64,000 bases of DNA from Bacteroidales bacterium UBA3844 (GCA_002392915.1 DGHQ01000044.1:88653-152652); one strand, 5' to 3'; counted from the stretch's first letter, positions 9,729-17,705 are shown. Program-made: numbers and translations. The notes: generated by a model from the letters alone, not told the origin.

Positions 9729-10244
9729 TTATTTGTCACCAGTGAACGAAACAACCATAGCCATAGGCATCTTGCCATATTGTAGGCTGTATGCAATTGA
9801 AACCTTTTTGCCTGTGCCTTTAATCACGACATCAGAAAATTTGTAAGCCTTCTCTTGTTCATTTACCACAATCGATCCTGATATCTCCGATACAGACGCT
9901 GAGATAATATCCACTCCACCAACAGAAGAAACGCTGACAGGAATGTCGTTTAATGTGATAGCAGGAAGAGCCATCGCACCAGAACCATAAGCAGGAGTTG
10001 TCAAGCTGACGTGAGTGTCGTCAATCTTCTTTATCTCATAAGTGACAGTGTCATCCGACGCAGAACCCATAACTGTCAATGTCATAACGCCAGTGTAGTC
10101 GCCGGCAAGAGACTCTGCTGCCGAAACCACCTTCTTCTCATCTTTCTTGTTGTCATCATCATCGTCATCATCTCCACATGATGCAAAGCTTACACATAGA
10201 GCAACTGCGGCAATCATCATTGCCATAAATTTCTTGATTTTCAT
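9729..10244 (-). CDS. Calycin-like surface lipoprotein, first gene of the heme operon
   Basis: A 171-residue lipoprotein. The signal peptide ends in a lipobox (SFASC, Cys about residue 23) followed by GDDDDDDDNKK. Such an acidic run after the Cys is the Bacteroidetes signal for export to the cell surface. The rest is a beta-rich domain of about 125 residues resembling the calycin-like lipoproteins of Bacteroides and Prevotella. Calycins bind small hydrophobic ligands, and the position equals that of hmuY, so capture of heme at the surface is a reasonable guess. It is not recognisably HmuY itself, which is longer. The operon promoter lies about 95 bp upstream. Confidence 0.75.
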   Translation of the reverse strand: MKIKKFMAMMIAAVALCVSFASCGDDDDDDDNKKDEKKVVSAAESLAGDYTGVMTLTVMGSASDDTVTYEIKKIDDTHVSLTTPAYGSGAMALPAITLNDIPVSVSSVGGVDIISASVSEISGSIVVNEQEKAYKFSDVVIKGTGKKVSIAYSLQYGKMPMAMVVSFTGDK

Positions 10245-10282
10245 TACTTTAATTTTAATATGAATAATTTAAGATGTTTTTT

Positions 10283-10337
10283 CGTCAAGGACAAACCAGA
10301 CATTTCGCAAAAGAAAATGTTCATTTCTGATTTGACG
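10283..10337 (-). promoter_or_regulatory. Possible structured leader of the heme operon mRNA
   Basis: Right at the predicted 5' end of the leftward transcript, arms CGTCAA (10283-10288) and TTGACG (10332-10337) enclose a second pair ACATTT (10300-10305) and AAATGT (10315-10320), with symmetric 11-nt strands between them. The RNA could fold into a two-part stem. It matches no riboswitch class I recognise; in particular the conserved cobalamin-riboswitch core is not seen. Confidence 0.3.
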
Positions 10338-10340
10338 ACG

Positions 10341-10348
10341 CAAAATTA
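10341..10348 (-). promoter_or_regulatory. Predicted -7 box of the heme operon promoter
   Basis: On the minus strand this reads TAATTTTG and fits TAnnTTTG of the Bacteroides sigma factor. No clear -33 TTTG is seen at the right distance. It would give a leader of about 90 nt before the lipoprotein start. Confidence 0.5.
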
Positions 10349-10466
10349 TATATGCTGAAAAACATATAGAATACCCAGAAATTATGGTTTATTATCGCCA
10401 AATGGTAAGTCAATACCTCCATATCGGTATTGGCTCTAAAAAGTCTCAAATCATCAGTTTTAGGTA

Positions 10467-10497
10467 TTGGGTATTCTGTCTGGCACTTCTACTTTTG
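10467..10497 (+). promoter_or_regulatory. Bacteroides-type promoter of DUF2023-flavodoxin
   Basis: TTG (10467-10469), 20 bp, then TACTTTTG (10490-10497) match the -33/-7 consensus well. Transcription would begin near 10504, about 20 nt before the ATG at 10525. That places the promoter inside the longer reading frame starting at 10384, so the shorter start is the real one. Confidence 0.7.
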
Positions 10498-10524
10498 CAG
10501 TGTCAAACAATAACATTATTTTCT

Positions 10525-10902
10525 ATGTCAACAGAAGAACTAAACAATGTACGTCAGGCTCTTGATATGAAGGTGCTATTAAATCATATCTATGAATATC
10601 AAAAGGGTGTGAGGCAGATGGTGCTCTTCACTTGCAACACCAAATATGAAAATTTCGCCACGACTCGCCTGCAACATCAAAACATAGAGTATATCATACA
10701 GAAGGCTGGCAACACAACAATCAATATATACTTTGGAAGAAAACAATGTCTTGACGCAATCCGAATGATTGTGGACAGACCGCTTTCCCAACTCTCACCA
10801 GAGGAGGATTTCATCATTGGAGCCCTGCTCGGATATGATATCTGTTGCCAATGCGAACGTTTTTGCGAGAAGAAACAGCGCCAGATGAAAGAATACGCAT
10901 AA
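10525..10902 (+). CDS. DUF2023 family protein next to flavodoxin
   Basis: A 125-residue protein from the ATG at 10525, close to the usual size of DUF2023 (about 110-120). The frame is open back to 10384, but the extra 47 residues would span the promoter. The protein has a cysteine-rich end (CCQCERFCEKK), suggesting metal or redox binding, though the family has no established function. DUF2023 genes commonly sit beside flavodoxin genes in Bacteroidetes and Chlorobi. Here the flavodoxin gene follows after 24 bp. The pair faces away from the heme operon and shares its control region, so a role under iron limitation is likely. Confidence 0.8.
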   Translation: MSTEELNNVRQALDMKVLLNHIYEYQKGVRQMVLFTCNTKYENFATTRLQHQNIEYIIQKAGNTTINIYFGRKQCLDAIRMIVDRPLSQLSPEEDFIIGALLGYDICCQCERFCEKKQRQMKEYA

Positions 10903-10926
10903 TAAAAATCGTTAAATATTTACAAA

Positions 10927-11421
10927 ATGAAAAAGACCATTGTTGTTTACGGAAGTTCTACAGGAACTTGCGAAGGAATTGCTAATGAAATAGCGTCTAA
11001 ATTAGGCACTGAAGCTATCTCAGCGTCTAAGCTGTCAGCCAACATAATAGCAGAAAATGAGAACCTTATCCTTGGCACAAGCACATGGGGAAGTGGTGAA
11101 ATTCAGGATGATTGGTATGATGGTCTTAAAGCACTAAAAGGCAGTGACATAAGCGGCAAGACAATTGCAATCTTCGGATGCGGAGACTCATCAAGCTATT
11201 CCGACACTTTTTGCGGAGGTATGGCAGAAATCTACAACACAGCCAAAGACGGCGGGGCAAAAGTTGTTGGAGCTGTCGACGCTTCGGATTACACTTTCGA
11301 CGGATCAGAAGCTGTGAGTGATGGAATGTTTGTCGGCCTTGCACTCGACAACGATAATGAAGAGTATAAGACTGCTGAGCGTATTGAAAAGTGGATAGCA
11401 TCCATCAACCCAGCATTATAA
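10927..11421 (+). CDS. fldA: Flavodoxin
   Basis: A 164-residue long-chain flavodoxin. The FMN phosphate loop is GSSTGTCEGIA (about residues 9-19), the first FMN-flanking loop is TSTWGSGEIQDDW (about 51-63) with the stacking Trp, and the second is CGDSSSYSDTFCGG (about 87-100) with the stacking Tyr. The family insertion that defines long-chain flavodoxins is present (about 118-140). Flavodoxin carries electrons at low potential in the cytoplasm and commonly replaces ferredoxin when iron is scarce. That fits its position back-to-back with a heme-uptake operon. A strong terminator follows at 11525-11573. Confidence 0.95.
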   Translation: MKKTIVVYGSSTGTCEGIANEIASKLGTEAISASKLSANIIAENENLILGTSTWGSGEIQDDWYDGLKALKGSDISGKTIAIFGCGDSSSYSDTFCGGMAEIYNTAKDGGAKVVGAVDASDYTFDGSEAVSDGMFVGLALDNDNEEYKTAERIEKWIASINPAL

Positions 11422-11524
11422 AACACGTCGTTTGAAAACGACAGCCTTGGAATGCGAAAAATTTATTTAGCTTAAAACGAACTGATATTTCAGCCATAAT
11501 ATATACGTTTTTTGAATCCCAATG

Positions 11525-11573
11525 TCATTAGAGTCCCGCAATGCTGGGACACTAATGATAATTGGTTTTTTTT
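11525..11573 (+). terminator. Rho-independent terminator after flavodoxin
   Basis: The stem TCATTAG-a-GTCCC / GGGAC-a-CTAATGA (11525-11537 with 11546-11558) is 12 paired bases with one A-A mismatch, an 8-nt loop and a T-run at 11566-11573 on the plus strand. A shorter hairpin (GTCGTT/AACGAC, 11427-11442) lies just after the stop codon. Confidence 0.8.
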
Positions 11574-11574
11574 A

Positions 11575-11973
11575 CTAATTCACCTTCACCAACTCAATCT
11601 CAAAAATCAGAGTTGAATTGCCAGGAATATCAGGCGGACATCCTCGTTTTCCGTAACCAAGTTCCGACGGAATATAGATCTCCCACTTGTCTCCTTCATG
11701 CATTTTAGGAATCGCTATCTGCCAACCCGTTATTAGTTCTCGCAGACGGAATGCATCCGCATAACCCTGTTTGGTGTTATCATCAAACACTTTGCCATCA
11801 ATCAGTGAGCCACGATAGTAGACCGATACCACAGCAGCTGTTTGGGCACTCTTGCCGTCGCCAGTCGCCAACACTTTATAAAAGATTCCTTTGGGCAATG
11901 CTTTCACTTCCGGATCCTTAGCAACCTCCACTAGGAATGCCTCATTTTCAATTTTATAAATATCTTTTGCCAT
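11575..11973 (-). CDS. FKBP-type peptidyl-prolyl cis-trans isomerase
   Basis: A protein of 132 residues from the ATG at 11973 (MAKDIYKIE). The frame could start at 12018, but the predicted -7 box lies inside that extension. It is a single FKBP domain with the family pattern YYRGSLIDGKVFDD, RELITGWQIAIPKMHEG, WEIYIPSELGYG and the C-terminal LIFEIELVKV. There is no signal peptide, so it probably acts in the cytoplasm as a folding helper; many Bacteroidetes FKBPs are periplasmic lipoproteins instead. It is convergent with flavodoxin, whose terminator ends next to its stop codon. It appears to be transcribed alone. Confidence 0.9.
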   Translation of the reverse strand: MAKDIYKIENEAFLVEVAKDPEVKALPKGIFYKVLATGDGKSAQTAAVVSVYYRGSLIDGKVFDDNTKQGYADAFRLRELITGWQIAIPKMHEGDKWEIYIPSELGYGKRGCPPDIPGNSTLIFEIELVKVN

Positions 11974-11991
11974 AACTCCGTTTATTTTCCG

Positions 11992-11999
11992 CAAAGATA
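11992..11999 (-). promoter_or_regulatory. Predicted -7 box for the FKBP gene
   Basis: The minus strand reads TATCTTTG, a full TAnnTTTG match, 18 bp before the ATG at 11973. A TTTTG occurs 16 bp further upstream, a little closer than ideal for -33. It shows that translation cannot start at 12018. Confidence 0.6.
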
Positions 12000-12230
12000 A
12001 TGGAAACGAGGAAAACAAAAAAACATCGTGACTATCAACACGATTTCCAAAGCTTTATACAGAATCTGATGATACCTTTCGTATAAATTTAACATAATGA
12101 TATATTTCCATATTCCTGTTTAGATTATTTTTATATTTGTGAAATAAGAGGATTCATCGAACCAATAGCCGTCTCACCTCAGGGACTAATCCACGGTGGA
12201 ATCAAATATGATTTTTAAATTGACACATAT

Positions 12231-13520
12231 TTAGCATTTCGTCCTCAGATACACCACCGTCTGATATATTCCTCGCGTCGCAGCATAAGAAAGGAACGCT
12301 ATCCACAATACATTCGGTCCAAGGGTGTCAGACATTGTATTGTAAATTGTGAAGAAAACGGTAGCTGCCAGAAGCAATGAAATGCTCATATGTTTAGACA
12401 TCAGTTTACCGACGTAAATTCCATCCCACAAAAACGCCGCAAACGACATTATAGGTATCAACATCGCATATAATCTCAACTCTTTCGACGTCTCTCTCAC
12501 AGCAATATCATCAGTGAGGAGCGAAACTATCGGAGTCAATCCAATTCCGTAAATAAAAGCAAAGGTTATAGCCATTGCTACTCCAATATTGAATAATCGT
12601 TGTATGGTGCGACGTTGCTCGTCCATCTGACGTGCACCCTCCGTCTTTCCTACTATCGCCTCACCTGCAAACGCAAATCCATCCATAAAATAGGAGAAGA
12701 AGGTGAAAAACTGCATAATGCAGGCGTTGACTGCCAACACCAACTCTCCGTAACTGCTTCCAAACAGCGTGAAGCAGACTGTCACCGCAATCATACAGAG
12801 GTTGCGGACAAAAATGAGTGAATTGACTTTGAAGAAACTAAATATTCCGTCGAAAGGACGACTAAAATCGGCGTATTGACCGACTTTTTTATATGATGAC
12901 ATATAAATATAGGCACAAAACGCAGCTCCTAAATATTGAGCCACAACCGTACCCAAAGCGATTCCCTCAATACCCATTCCGAAAGCAAAAACAAAAAGGG
13001 CACTCAACACTACATTAAGCATATTCTCCCCCACTGCAATATACATCGTCGATTTCGTGTTTTGCATTCCCACCAACCATCCTTTGAATGTGTAGGTGGC
13101 GAGCGACGCAGGAGCTCCCAAAAGACAAATGTTAATATAGCGGGACGTGAGTTCTTCCGTCTCCACAGACGCTTCCGAATATCTCAACACCAAATCTATA
13201 ATCAGATTCTTTACAAGCAAAATCAATATTGCTCCGATCATGGCTATCACAAGAGCCCTGACCAACACTTGGCAGCACACTCCAAGTTTTCGTGCTCCTA
13301 ATGCCTGGGCAGTGAGTGCCGTGGTACTCATACGCAGGAAGCCAAAATTCCAGTAGAGCAAACTGATCATTGCCGCTCCAAGGCTTACGGCAGCTATATA
13401 TGGAGCTGCTCCAATATGACCGGCAATAGCCATGTCGGCAAAGCCAAGCAATGGCACACTGATATTCGTAGCGATACTTGGAAAAGCTATTTTGAAGATT
13501 TTCCTATAGTTGTCAGACAT
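12231..13520 (-). CDS. MATE family efflux transporter (DinF-like)
   Basis: A 429-residue inner-membrane protein with twelve predicted helices in two homologous halves, which is the normal MATE length. The N-terminal pattern FPSIATNISVPLLGFADMAIAGH is typical of the DinF branch (MATE transporters of drugs or metabolites driven by sodium or protons). The substrate cannot be told. Its start overlaps the 3' end of the upstream sodium-solute symporter gene by 34 bp, a long overlap implying translational coupling. About 210 bp of sequence with nothing I can name follow the stop, before the FKBP promoter. Confidence 0.88.
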   Translation of the reverse strand: MSDNYRKIFKIAFPSIATNISVPLLGFADMAIAGHIGAAPYIAAVSLGAAMISLLYWNFGFLRMSTTALTAQALGARKLGVCCQVLVRALVIAMIGAILILLVKNLIIDLVLRYSEASVETEELTSRYINICLLGAPASLATYTFKGWLVGMQNTKSTMYIAVGENMLNVVLSALFVFAFGMGIEGIALGTVVAQYLGAAFCAYIYMSSYKKVGQYADFSRPFDGIFSFFKVNSLIFVRNLCMIAVTVCFTLFGSSYGELVLAVNACIMQFFTFFSYFMDGFAFAGEAIVGKTEGARQMDEQRRTIQRLFNIGVAMAITFAFIYGIGLTPIVSLLTDDIAVRETSKELRLYAMLIPIMSFAAFLWDGIYVGKLMSKHMSISLLLAATVFFTIYNTMSDTLGPNVLWIAFLSYAATRGIYQTVVYLRTKC

Positions 13521-14908
13521 AATCCTAATATTGTAACAAAAGCACCTAAAAGCAATAATTCATAGCCGAATTTATAGCCATATTCTGCAGACAAAGTGTC
13601 GATATAGTACATCACGAATGGAGTGGTCATACAGATGAACGGAGTGGCTTTATCTGTAATCTCTCGTTTCGTGAAGATTCCAAACATGAACATTCCCAAG
13701 ATCGGTGCCATCACATATGAAACTATCGTATAAATAATATTGATAGCCGATGTCTGCGCATTGGCATTAAACAATAAAATCACGAGCACAAGCATAAGTG
13801 CCAACACTCCGTGGATGGCATAGCGTTGGCTTCTCGACACTTTAGAAAGATCCTTATGCATTACATCTGTAAGCAGACATGTAGTCATGCCGACAAGGGC
13901 CGAATCAGCTGAAGAAAAAGAGGCGGCTACCATACCAAGTGTGAGACAACAAATAGCGACATCGCCAAACTGATTACAGAAAAAAGGTACAATTTCATCG
14001 CTTTTTTCCGGCATAGCCAATCCTTGAGCATTTGCAAGGTAGACGAGTGTGGCACCCAAAACAAGAAGCATCAGATTCACAGGTGTGAACATAAATCCCG
14101 TCACAACCATATTTTTTTGAGCCTCCTTTAGATTTCGGCAAGTAAGGTTTTTCTGCATCACATCCTGGTCCAAACCGGTCATCACAACTACAATGAATGC
14201 TCCTGAAATAAACTGCTTGATAAAATGAGTGCGATTAGAAAATGAATCAAAATCAAATATCCGGGATATTCCCTGTGTCGACGCAAATTCAAAAACATCG
14301 GTGAGATTGCCATTTACAGCTGAAAAAGCCTCAACAAGAAGTATGACCGTAACTATTATCAGACATGCAGTCTGTATGCAATCCGTCAGCACAACACTTT
14401 TCACTCCATTACGAAACGTATAGGCGAAAATCACAGCCACCACTATCATCGTCGCCATTTCAAAACTGACTCCGTATTTTTCAAATATGAAAAGATGCAA
14501 CACCAGCATCACAACATATAATTTCACAGCTGACGACAGCATCTTGTTGATTAGGAACAAAGCGGAAACAGTCTGTCTGCTTCTGACACCGAATCTCTTC
14601 TCAAGATAGCTATAGATAGATATTGAACCCAACCTATAATATATAGGCAAAAGGAAAAAAGCAACCACCACATATCCCAAAATGAATCCAAACACCATCT
14701 GCATATAGTAGAATGAGCTATTCACCACCATTCCCGGCACACTGACCAATGATATTCCTGATATTGTTGCGCCTACCATACCAAAAGCCACAGCCGGCCA
14801 AGAGGAATTCTTGCCGGCTGTGAAATAATCTACGTCGCTCGAAGACTTCCTCCTATTGGAAGCTACAAACAACAATATCACATAAAGTATAATGCAAATC
14901 TCTTGCAT
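13487..14908 (-). CDS. Sodium:solute symporter (SSS family)
   Basis: A 473-residue inner-membrane transporter with about thirteen helices. The N-terminal helices follow the SSS pattern: DYFTAGKNSSWPAVAFGMVG, then the ATISGISLVSVPG segment. SLC5/SSS proteins bring in sugars, amino acids, sialic acid or other small solutes with sodium. No substrate-specific catabolic gene is nearby, so the substrate remains unknown. The gene begins 24 bp after the yidC stop and its end overlaps the MATE gene by 34 bp. This makes a possible yidC-SSS-MATE transcription unit. Confidence 0.87.
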   Translation of the reverse strand: MQEICIILYVILLFVASNRRKSSSDVDYFTAGKNSSWPAVAFGMVGATISGISLVSVPGMVVNSSFYYMQMVFGFILGYVVVAFFLLPIYYRLGSISIYSYLEKRFGVRSRQTVSALFLINKMLSSAVKLYVVMLVLHLFIFEKYGVSFEMATMIVVAVIFAYTFRNGVKSVVLTDCIQTACLIIVTVILLVEAFSAVNGNLTDVFEFASTQGISRIFDFDSFSNRTHFIKQFISGAFIVVVMTGLDQDVMQKNLTCRNLKEAQKNMVVTGFMFTPVNLMLLVLGATLVYLANAQGLAMPEKSDEIVPFFCNQFGDVAICCLTLGMVAASFSSADSALVGMTTCLLTDVMHKDLSKVSRSQRYAIHGVLALMLVLVILLFNANAQTSAINIIYTIVSYVMAPILGMFMFGIFTKREITDKATPFICMTTPFVMYYIDTLSAEYGYKFGYELLLLGAFVTILGLCLTTIGKSSK

Positions 14909-14932
14909 TTTTTTATCAAACAGATTCTTACG

Positions 14933-16831
14933 TTATTTCTGGTTCAATTGATTTTTCTTCTTCTGGGCCTCAAGCATCTCTTTCTGCTGACGCTGCATCT
15001 CCTGCATACGTGCCATCCAAGAACTTTGGTTCTGAGGCTTCTTCTGGTTCTCTTTGATTTTCTCCAAAAGTTTCTTCTCATCCACAGTTGCCTTCACCAC
15101 AAAGTTGATGATTATTGTGATCAGCAACGATACGAAGTAATAATATGTAAGACCTGAACCATAGTCGTTGAACATAAAGAAGAACATGAACGGCATCACA
15201 TACATCATGATTTTCATCATCGGCATCTGCTGTGTGGCTCCTGTATCCTGCATCTTCGAATTAAAGTACATATAAACGACATTGGTGATTGTCATCAACA
15301 GACAGAACAAGCTCAAGTGGTCGCCCAACAACGGAATCTCAGTGCCAAACTTGATGACATCATCGTATGAAGACAAATCCTCTGCCCATAGGAAACTCTC
15401 ACCACGAAGGTCGATCACAGAAGGGAAGAAATAATACATTGCAACCAAGAACGGCATCTGCAACAACATCGGAAGACATCCACCCATAGGATTGACACCT
15501 GCTCGAGAATAAAGCTGCATCACCTCCTGCTGACGCTCCATTCCTTTGTCCTCCGGAATACGCGCGTTAATCTCTTCTATCTGTGGTTTTAGCACACGCA
15601 TCTTAGCCATAGAAAGGTATGAACTTCTCGTGAATGGGAAAATAAGCATCTTGATCACCAACGTCACTAGCAAAATGATCAAACCATAATTGCTCAAGAA
15701 CGACGAGAAGAAATTAAACAAAGGAATTGTGATTCCCTGGTTTACCCAACGCAAAATACCTCCTCCGATTGCCACGATACGGTTAAGCAACACCTCGTCA
15801 TCTAGTTTATCGTCATAATCATAGAGAATATCATAATCATTTGGTCCGAAATACAAATAGAAATCAGCTGTCGCGCCCTTATTAGCATCAAACGGCAATT
15901 TCATCTCCGCTTTGAATTGCTTCATCGGCACCTCCTTGTTCTTTGATTTAGAGACAGAAGATGACAAACTAGCTGATGTAAACTTGTTATTTTTACCATT
16001 GACAAAAATTGATGAGAAGAACTGGTCTTTGAATCCGATCCACTTGACGGGCTCTTCTACCTTCTCTTCATCGTCTTCTACTTCAGACAAATAATCAATA
16101 CCGCCATCCGACTCTTTATAGTAAAGCTGCACATAACGGTTCTCGAAAGTTCTACCCTTCTCCTTCTGCTCAATCTGCTGTTCCCAATTGATTGTGACTT
16201 CAGAAGCAGACTTCAATTGGTTTCCAATTCCGTCGGCCTTCATTTTGAACGACATCATATACTCATCCTTTGGCAATGTGTAGATGAAATCCAACGATCC
16301 GCCCTGTGCTGCGCGAAGAGAAAGAGTGACTGATGTGTCATTTTTAGCTGTCACCGCAAAACACATCTCTTCCGTAGATATATTCTTAGCAGAAACCGAC
16401 TCTAGTTCAACATTAAAACGGGAAAGTTCTCTTTTGTTTAGAACCACCGGTTCTGTGCTACCATATAAATTGTATTTCTTCAAAGTAGCCTTTTCAACGA
16501 ATCCACCTACAGTCGAGAAATCGATCTTCACCAAATCATTCTCCAACGATACTGTCTCATTTGCACCGTTTGCTGATGCTACGAAAGCACCATATACTTT
16601 CTGTAATTCTACATTTCTTGCTGAATCCGATAAAGCCACAGTATCAGAATAGACTGGCAATTCTGTCTTTGCTATTGAATCCGCAATTCTAGCCAACGAA
16701 TCTTCACGCATCTTCTTCGCTTCAGCTTGCTGCTGGAAGTAGGCTTCATTCTCACTGGAAGTGTACATCATCCACATAAGAGAAAGACCTAACAGAAGCA
16801 TGAAAATCAACGAATGGTTTTTATTCTCCAT
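14933..16831 (-). CDS. yidC: Membrane protein insertase YidC
   Basis: A 632-residue insertase that helps proteins into the inner membrane, alone or with SecYEG. It has an N-terminal helix (about 8-24), a large periplasmic P1 beta-sandwich domain (about 70-350) as in Gram-negative YidC, then the conserved 60KD_IMP core with five helices (about 360-590). The core includes the segment RAGVNPMGGCLPMLLQMPF. The C-terminal tail is Lys/Gln-rich (about 595-632), as expected for ribosome contact. Many Bacteroidetes have pyrG next to yidC; here the upstream space instead holds two repeat elements. Confidence 0.96.
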   Translation of the reverse strand: MENKNHSLIFMLLLGLSLMWMMYTSSENEAYFQQQAEAKKMREDSLARIADSIAKTELPVYSDTVALSDSARNVELQKVYGAFVASANGANETVSLENDLVKIDFSTVGGFVEKATLKKYNLYGSTEPVVLNKRELSRFNVELESVSAKNISTEEMCFAVTAKNDTSVTLSLRAAQGGSLDFIYTLPKDEYMMSFKMKADGIGNQLKSASEVTINWEQQIEQKEKGRTFENRYVQLYYKESDGGIDYLSEVEDDEEKVEEPVKWIGFKDQFFSSIFVNGKNNKFTSASLSSSVSKSKNKEVPMKQFKAEMKLPFDANKGATADFYLYFGPNDYDILYDYDDKLDDEVLLNRIVAIGGGILRWVNQGITIPLFNFFSSFLSNYGLIILLVTLVIKMLIFPFTRSSYLSMAKMRVLKPQIEEINARIPEDKGMERQQEVMQLYSRAGVNPMGGCLPMLLQMPFLVAMYYFFPSVIDLRGESFLWAEDLSSYDDVIKFGTEIPLLGDHLSLFCLLMTITNVVYMYFNSKMQDTGATQQMPMMKIMMYVMPFMFFFMFNDYGSGLTYYYFVSLLITIIINFVVKATVDEKKLLEKIKENQKKPQNQSSWMARMQEMQRQQKEMLEAQKKKNQLNQK

Positions 16832-16872
16832 GATTGATTATAAGTAATTGTTATTTTTCTGTTTTTAACTTG

Positions 16873-16880
16873 CAAAAATA
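16873..16880 (-). promoter_or_regulatory. Predicted -7 box for yidC
   Basis: The minus strand reads TATTTTTG, a TAnnTTTG match 41 bp before the yidC ATG. No well-placed -33 element is visible. Confidence 0.45.
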
Positions 16881-16989
16881 AGAATAAATTACGAATCTAA
16901 GAAGACAAACGCTTACAAACTACTTAAATAAAAGGATAGACAGATACACCTGTGTTAGAAACGGTTTGATTTTATAAAAAATGGCCATA

Positions 16990-17082
16990 GAGATTGAGGA
17001 TTGTTAAGGGCGGAACGCCCTAACTCACTCTCTTCCGCAAGCCCAGAGGGCGAGCGGTAAAAAATCGTGTTCATTGTGCTTT
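16990..17082 (-). repeat. Double-hairpin intergenic repeat, copy 2 (long form)
   Basis: Reverse complement of copy 1 (142-234), equal in length (93 nt) and nearly identical. Read on the minus strand, the first hairpin is CCGC-tc-GCCC-tct-GGGC-tt-GCGG and the second is GTTAGGGCG-ttc-CGCCCTTAAC, followed by AATCCTCAATCTC. The first hairpin is better paired here than in copy 1. Confidence 0.82.
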
Positions 17083-17097
17083 TTTTGTTAAATTAAT

Positions 17098-17158
17098 GTG
17101 CTCGCCTACGGCTCGCACTTAGTGGGGAGTTAGGGCGTTCCGCCCTTAACAATCCTCA
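17098..17158 (+). repeat. Double-hairpin intergenic repeat, copy 3 (short form)
   Basis: The first hairpin is GTGC-tc-GCC-tac-GGC-tc-GCAC (17098-17118) and the second GTTAGGGCG-ttc-CGCCCTTAAC (about 17129-17150), followed by AATCCTCA. It lacks the lead-in of the long form and lies head-to-head with copy 2. Confidence 0.8.
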
Positions 17159-17236
17159 TTTTTAGTTGCATAATGGGATCAATATTTAAAACAGATTCTA
17201 ATCTTCTGGAAACATCTGAAGAGAATATGAAGCAGT

Positions 17237-17704
17237 TTATTCTTCATTCTCCTCGTCTTGAAGAAGTTCACGCATTTCGTTGAATGCCTTTTCCAGCTTA
17301 GTCATCTCCTTTGAAAGGAACACATAAAAATCATGCCAATCTTCGCGACGGTGGATATCAAGATCTGGTTTATGCTTGTAGATACGGCTTACAGGTGTGC
17401 CGCACTCCTTGACAAAATATTCCTGCCAGACAGGGTCGTCGAAATACTCCTCAATAACCACCTTATACTGCTTCAACAATTCCCATTTCTCCGCACGTTT
17501 GTTAGGATTCTTATGGTTCAGCTCAAGTATAACGTATGCACCGTCTCTCCCCGCGCCAAATTTCATCTCCACATGCTTGATCTTCGTATTATAGAGAATC
17601 CATTTCTTATGCTTGTATTTGAAACGCGGAAGCTTTGCGCAAAACTCGTCAAATCCGTTCCAAAAATCTCTTTTAAGCTCCTTTACCTCTTCTCTTGAAT
17701 ACAT
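17237..17704 (-). CDS. DUF4268 domain protein
   Basis: A 155-residue soluble protein from the ATG at 17704 (MYSREEVKELKRDFW). A longer start at 17722 would overlap the previous gene, while the chosen ATG lies 1 bp after that gene's stop (TAG c ATG), typical of coupled genes. The whole length fits DUF4268, with the pattern FWNGFDEF and KWELLKQYKVVIEEYF. DUF4268 is sometimes fused to nuclease-like domains, and its role is not known. There is no signal peptide or membrane helix. The acidic tail (LQDEENEE) is at the end. Confidence 0.75.
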   Translation of the reverse strand: MYSREEVKELKRDFWNGFDEFCAKLPRFKYKHKKWILYNTKIKHVEMKFGAGRDGAYVILELNHKNPNKRAEKWELLKQYKVVIEEYFDDPVWQEYFVKECGTPVSRIYKHKPDLDIHRREDWHDFYVFLSKEMTKLEKAFNEMRELLQDEENEE

Positions 17705-17705
17705 G

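Larger units (their letters stand above)
10245..10524. promoter_or_regulatory. Divergent control region between heme operon and DUF2023-flavodoxin
   Basis: About 280 bp hold promoters for both directions and a cluster of related 7-8-mers: GAATACCC (10369-10376), CAATACC (10411-10417), GGTATTG (10426-10432), GGTATTG (10463-10469) and GGGTATTC (10469-10476). The second and third form a perfect inverted repeat with an 8-bp spacer; the last two overlap the -33 region of the rightward promoter. A separate inverted repeat TATATG-N8-CATATA (10349-10368) lies upstream of the leftward -7 box. Such an arrangement suggests one or two operators controlling both units. The regulator is unknown. Confidence 0.5.
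16832..17236. other. Gene-free stretch with yidC promoter and two inverted repeat copies
   Basis: No coding region is seen. The end next to yidC holds its predicted promoter. The middle holds two double-hairpin repeats pointing away from each other (16990-17082 minus, 17098-17158 plus), only 15 bp apart. The rest (17159-17236) carries nothing I can name apart from a weak TCTTC/GAAGA hairpin near 17202-17222. Confidence 0.6.

Noticed and set aside
9729..10244. Lipoprotein as a true HmuY
   Set aside because: It is shorter than HmuY and its sequence looks calycin-like; only its position matches.
10245..10340. Cobalamin riboswitch in the heme operon leader
   Set aside because: The conserved B12-box and core stems are not seen; only short local stems are present.
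12132..12139. TATATTTG on the plus strand as the promoter of a small RNA
   Set aside because: It fits TAnnTTTG, but no -33 element, stable fold or terminator follows before it runs antisense into the MATE gene end.
12146..12165. GGTTCGAT on the minus strand as the T-arm of a tRNA
   Set aside because: The flanks do not form a T-stem and no anticodon or acceptor stem is found.
13487..13520. Frameshift joining the sodium-solute symporter and MATE genes
   Set aside because: Both proteins are complete at family length; the 34-bp overlap is simple gene overlap.
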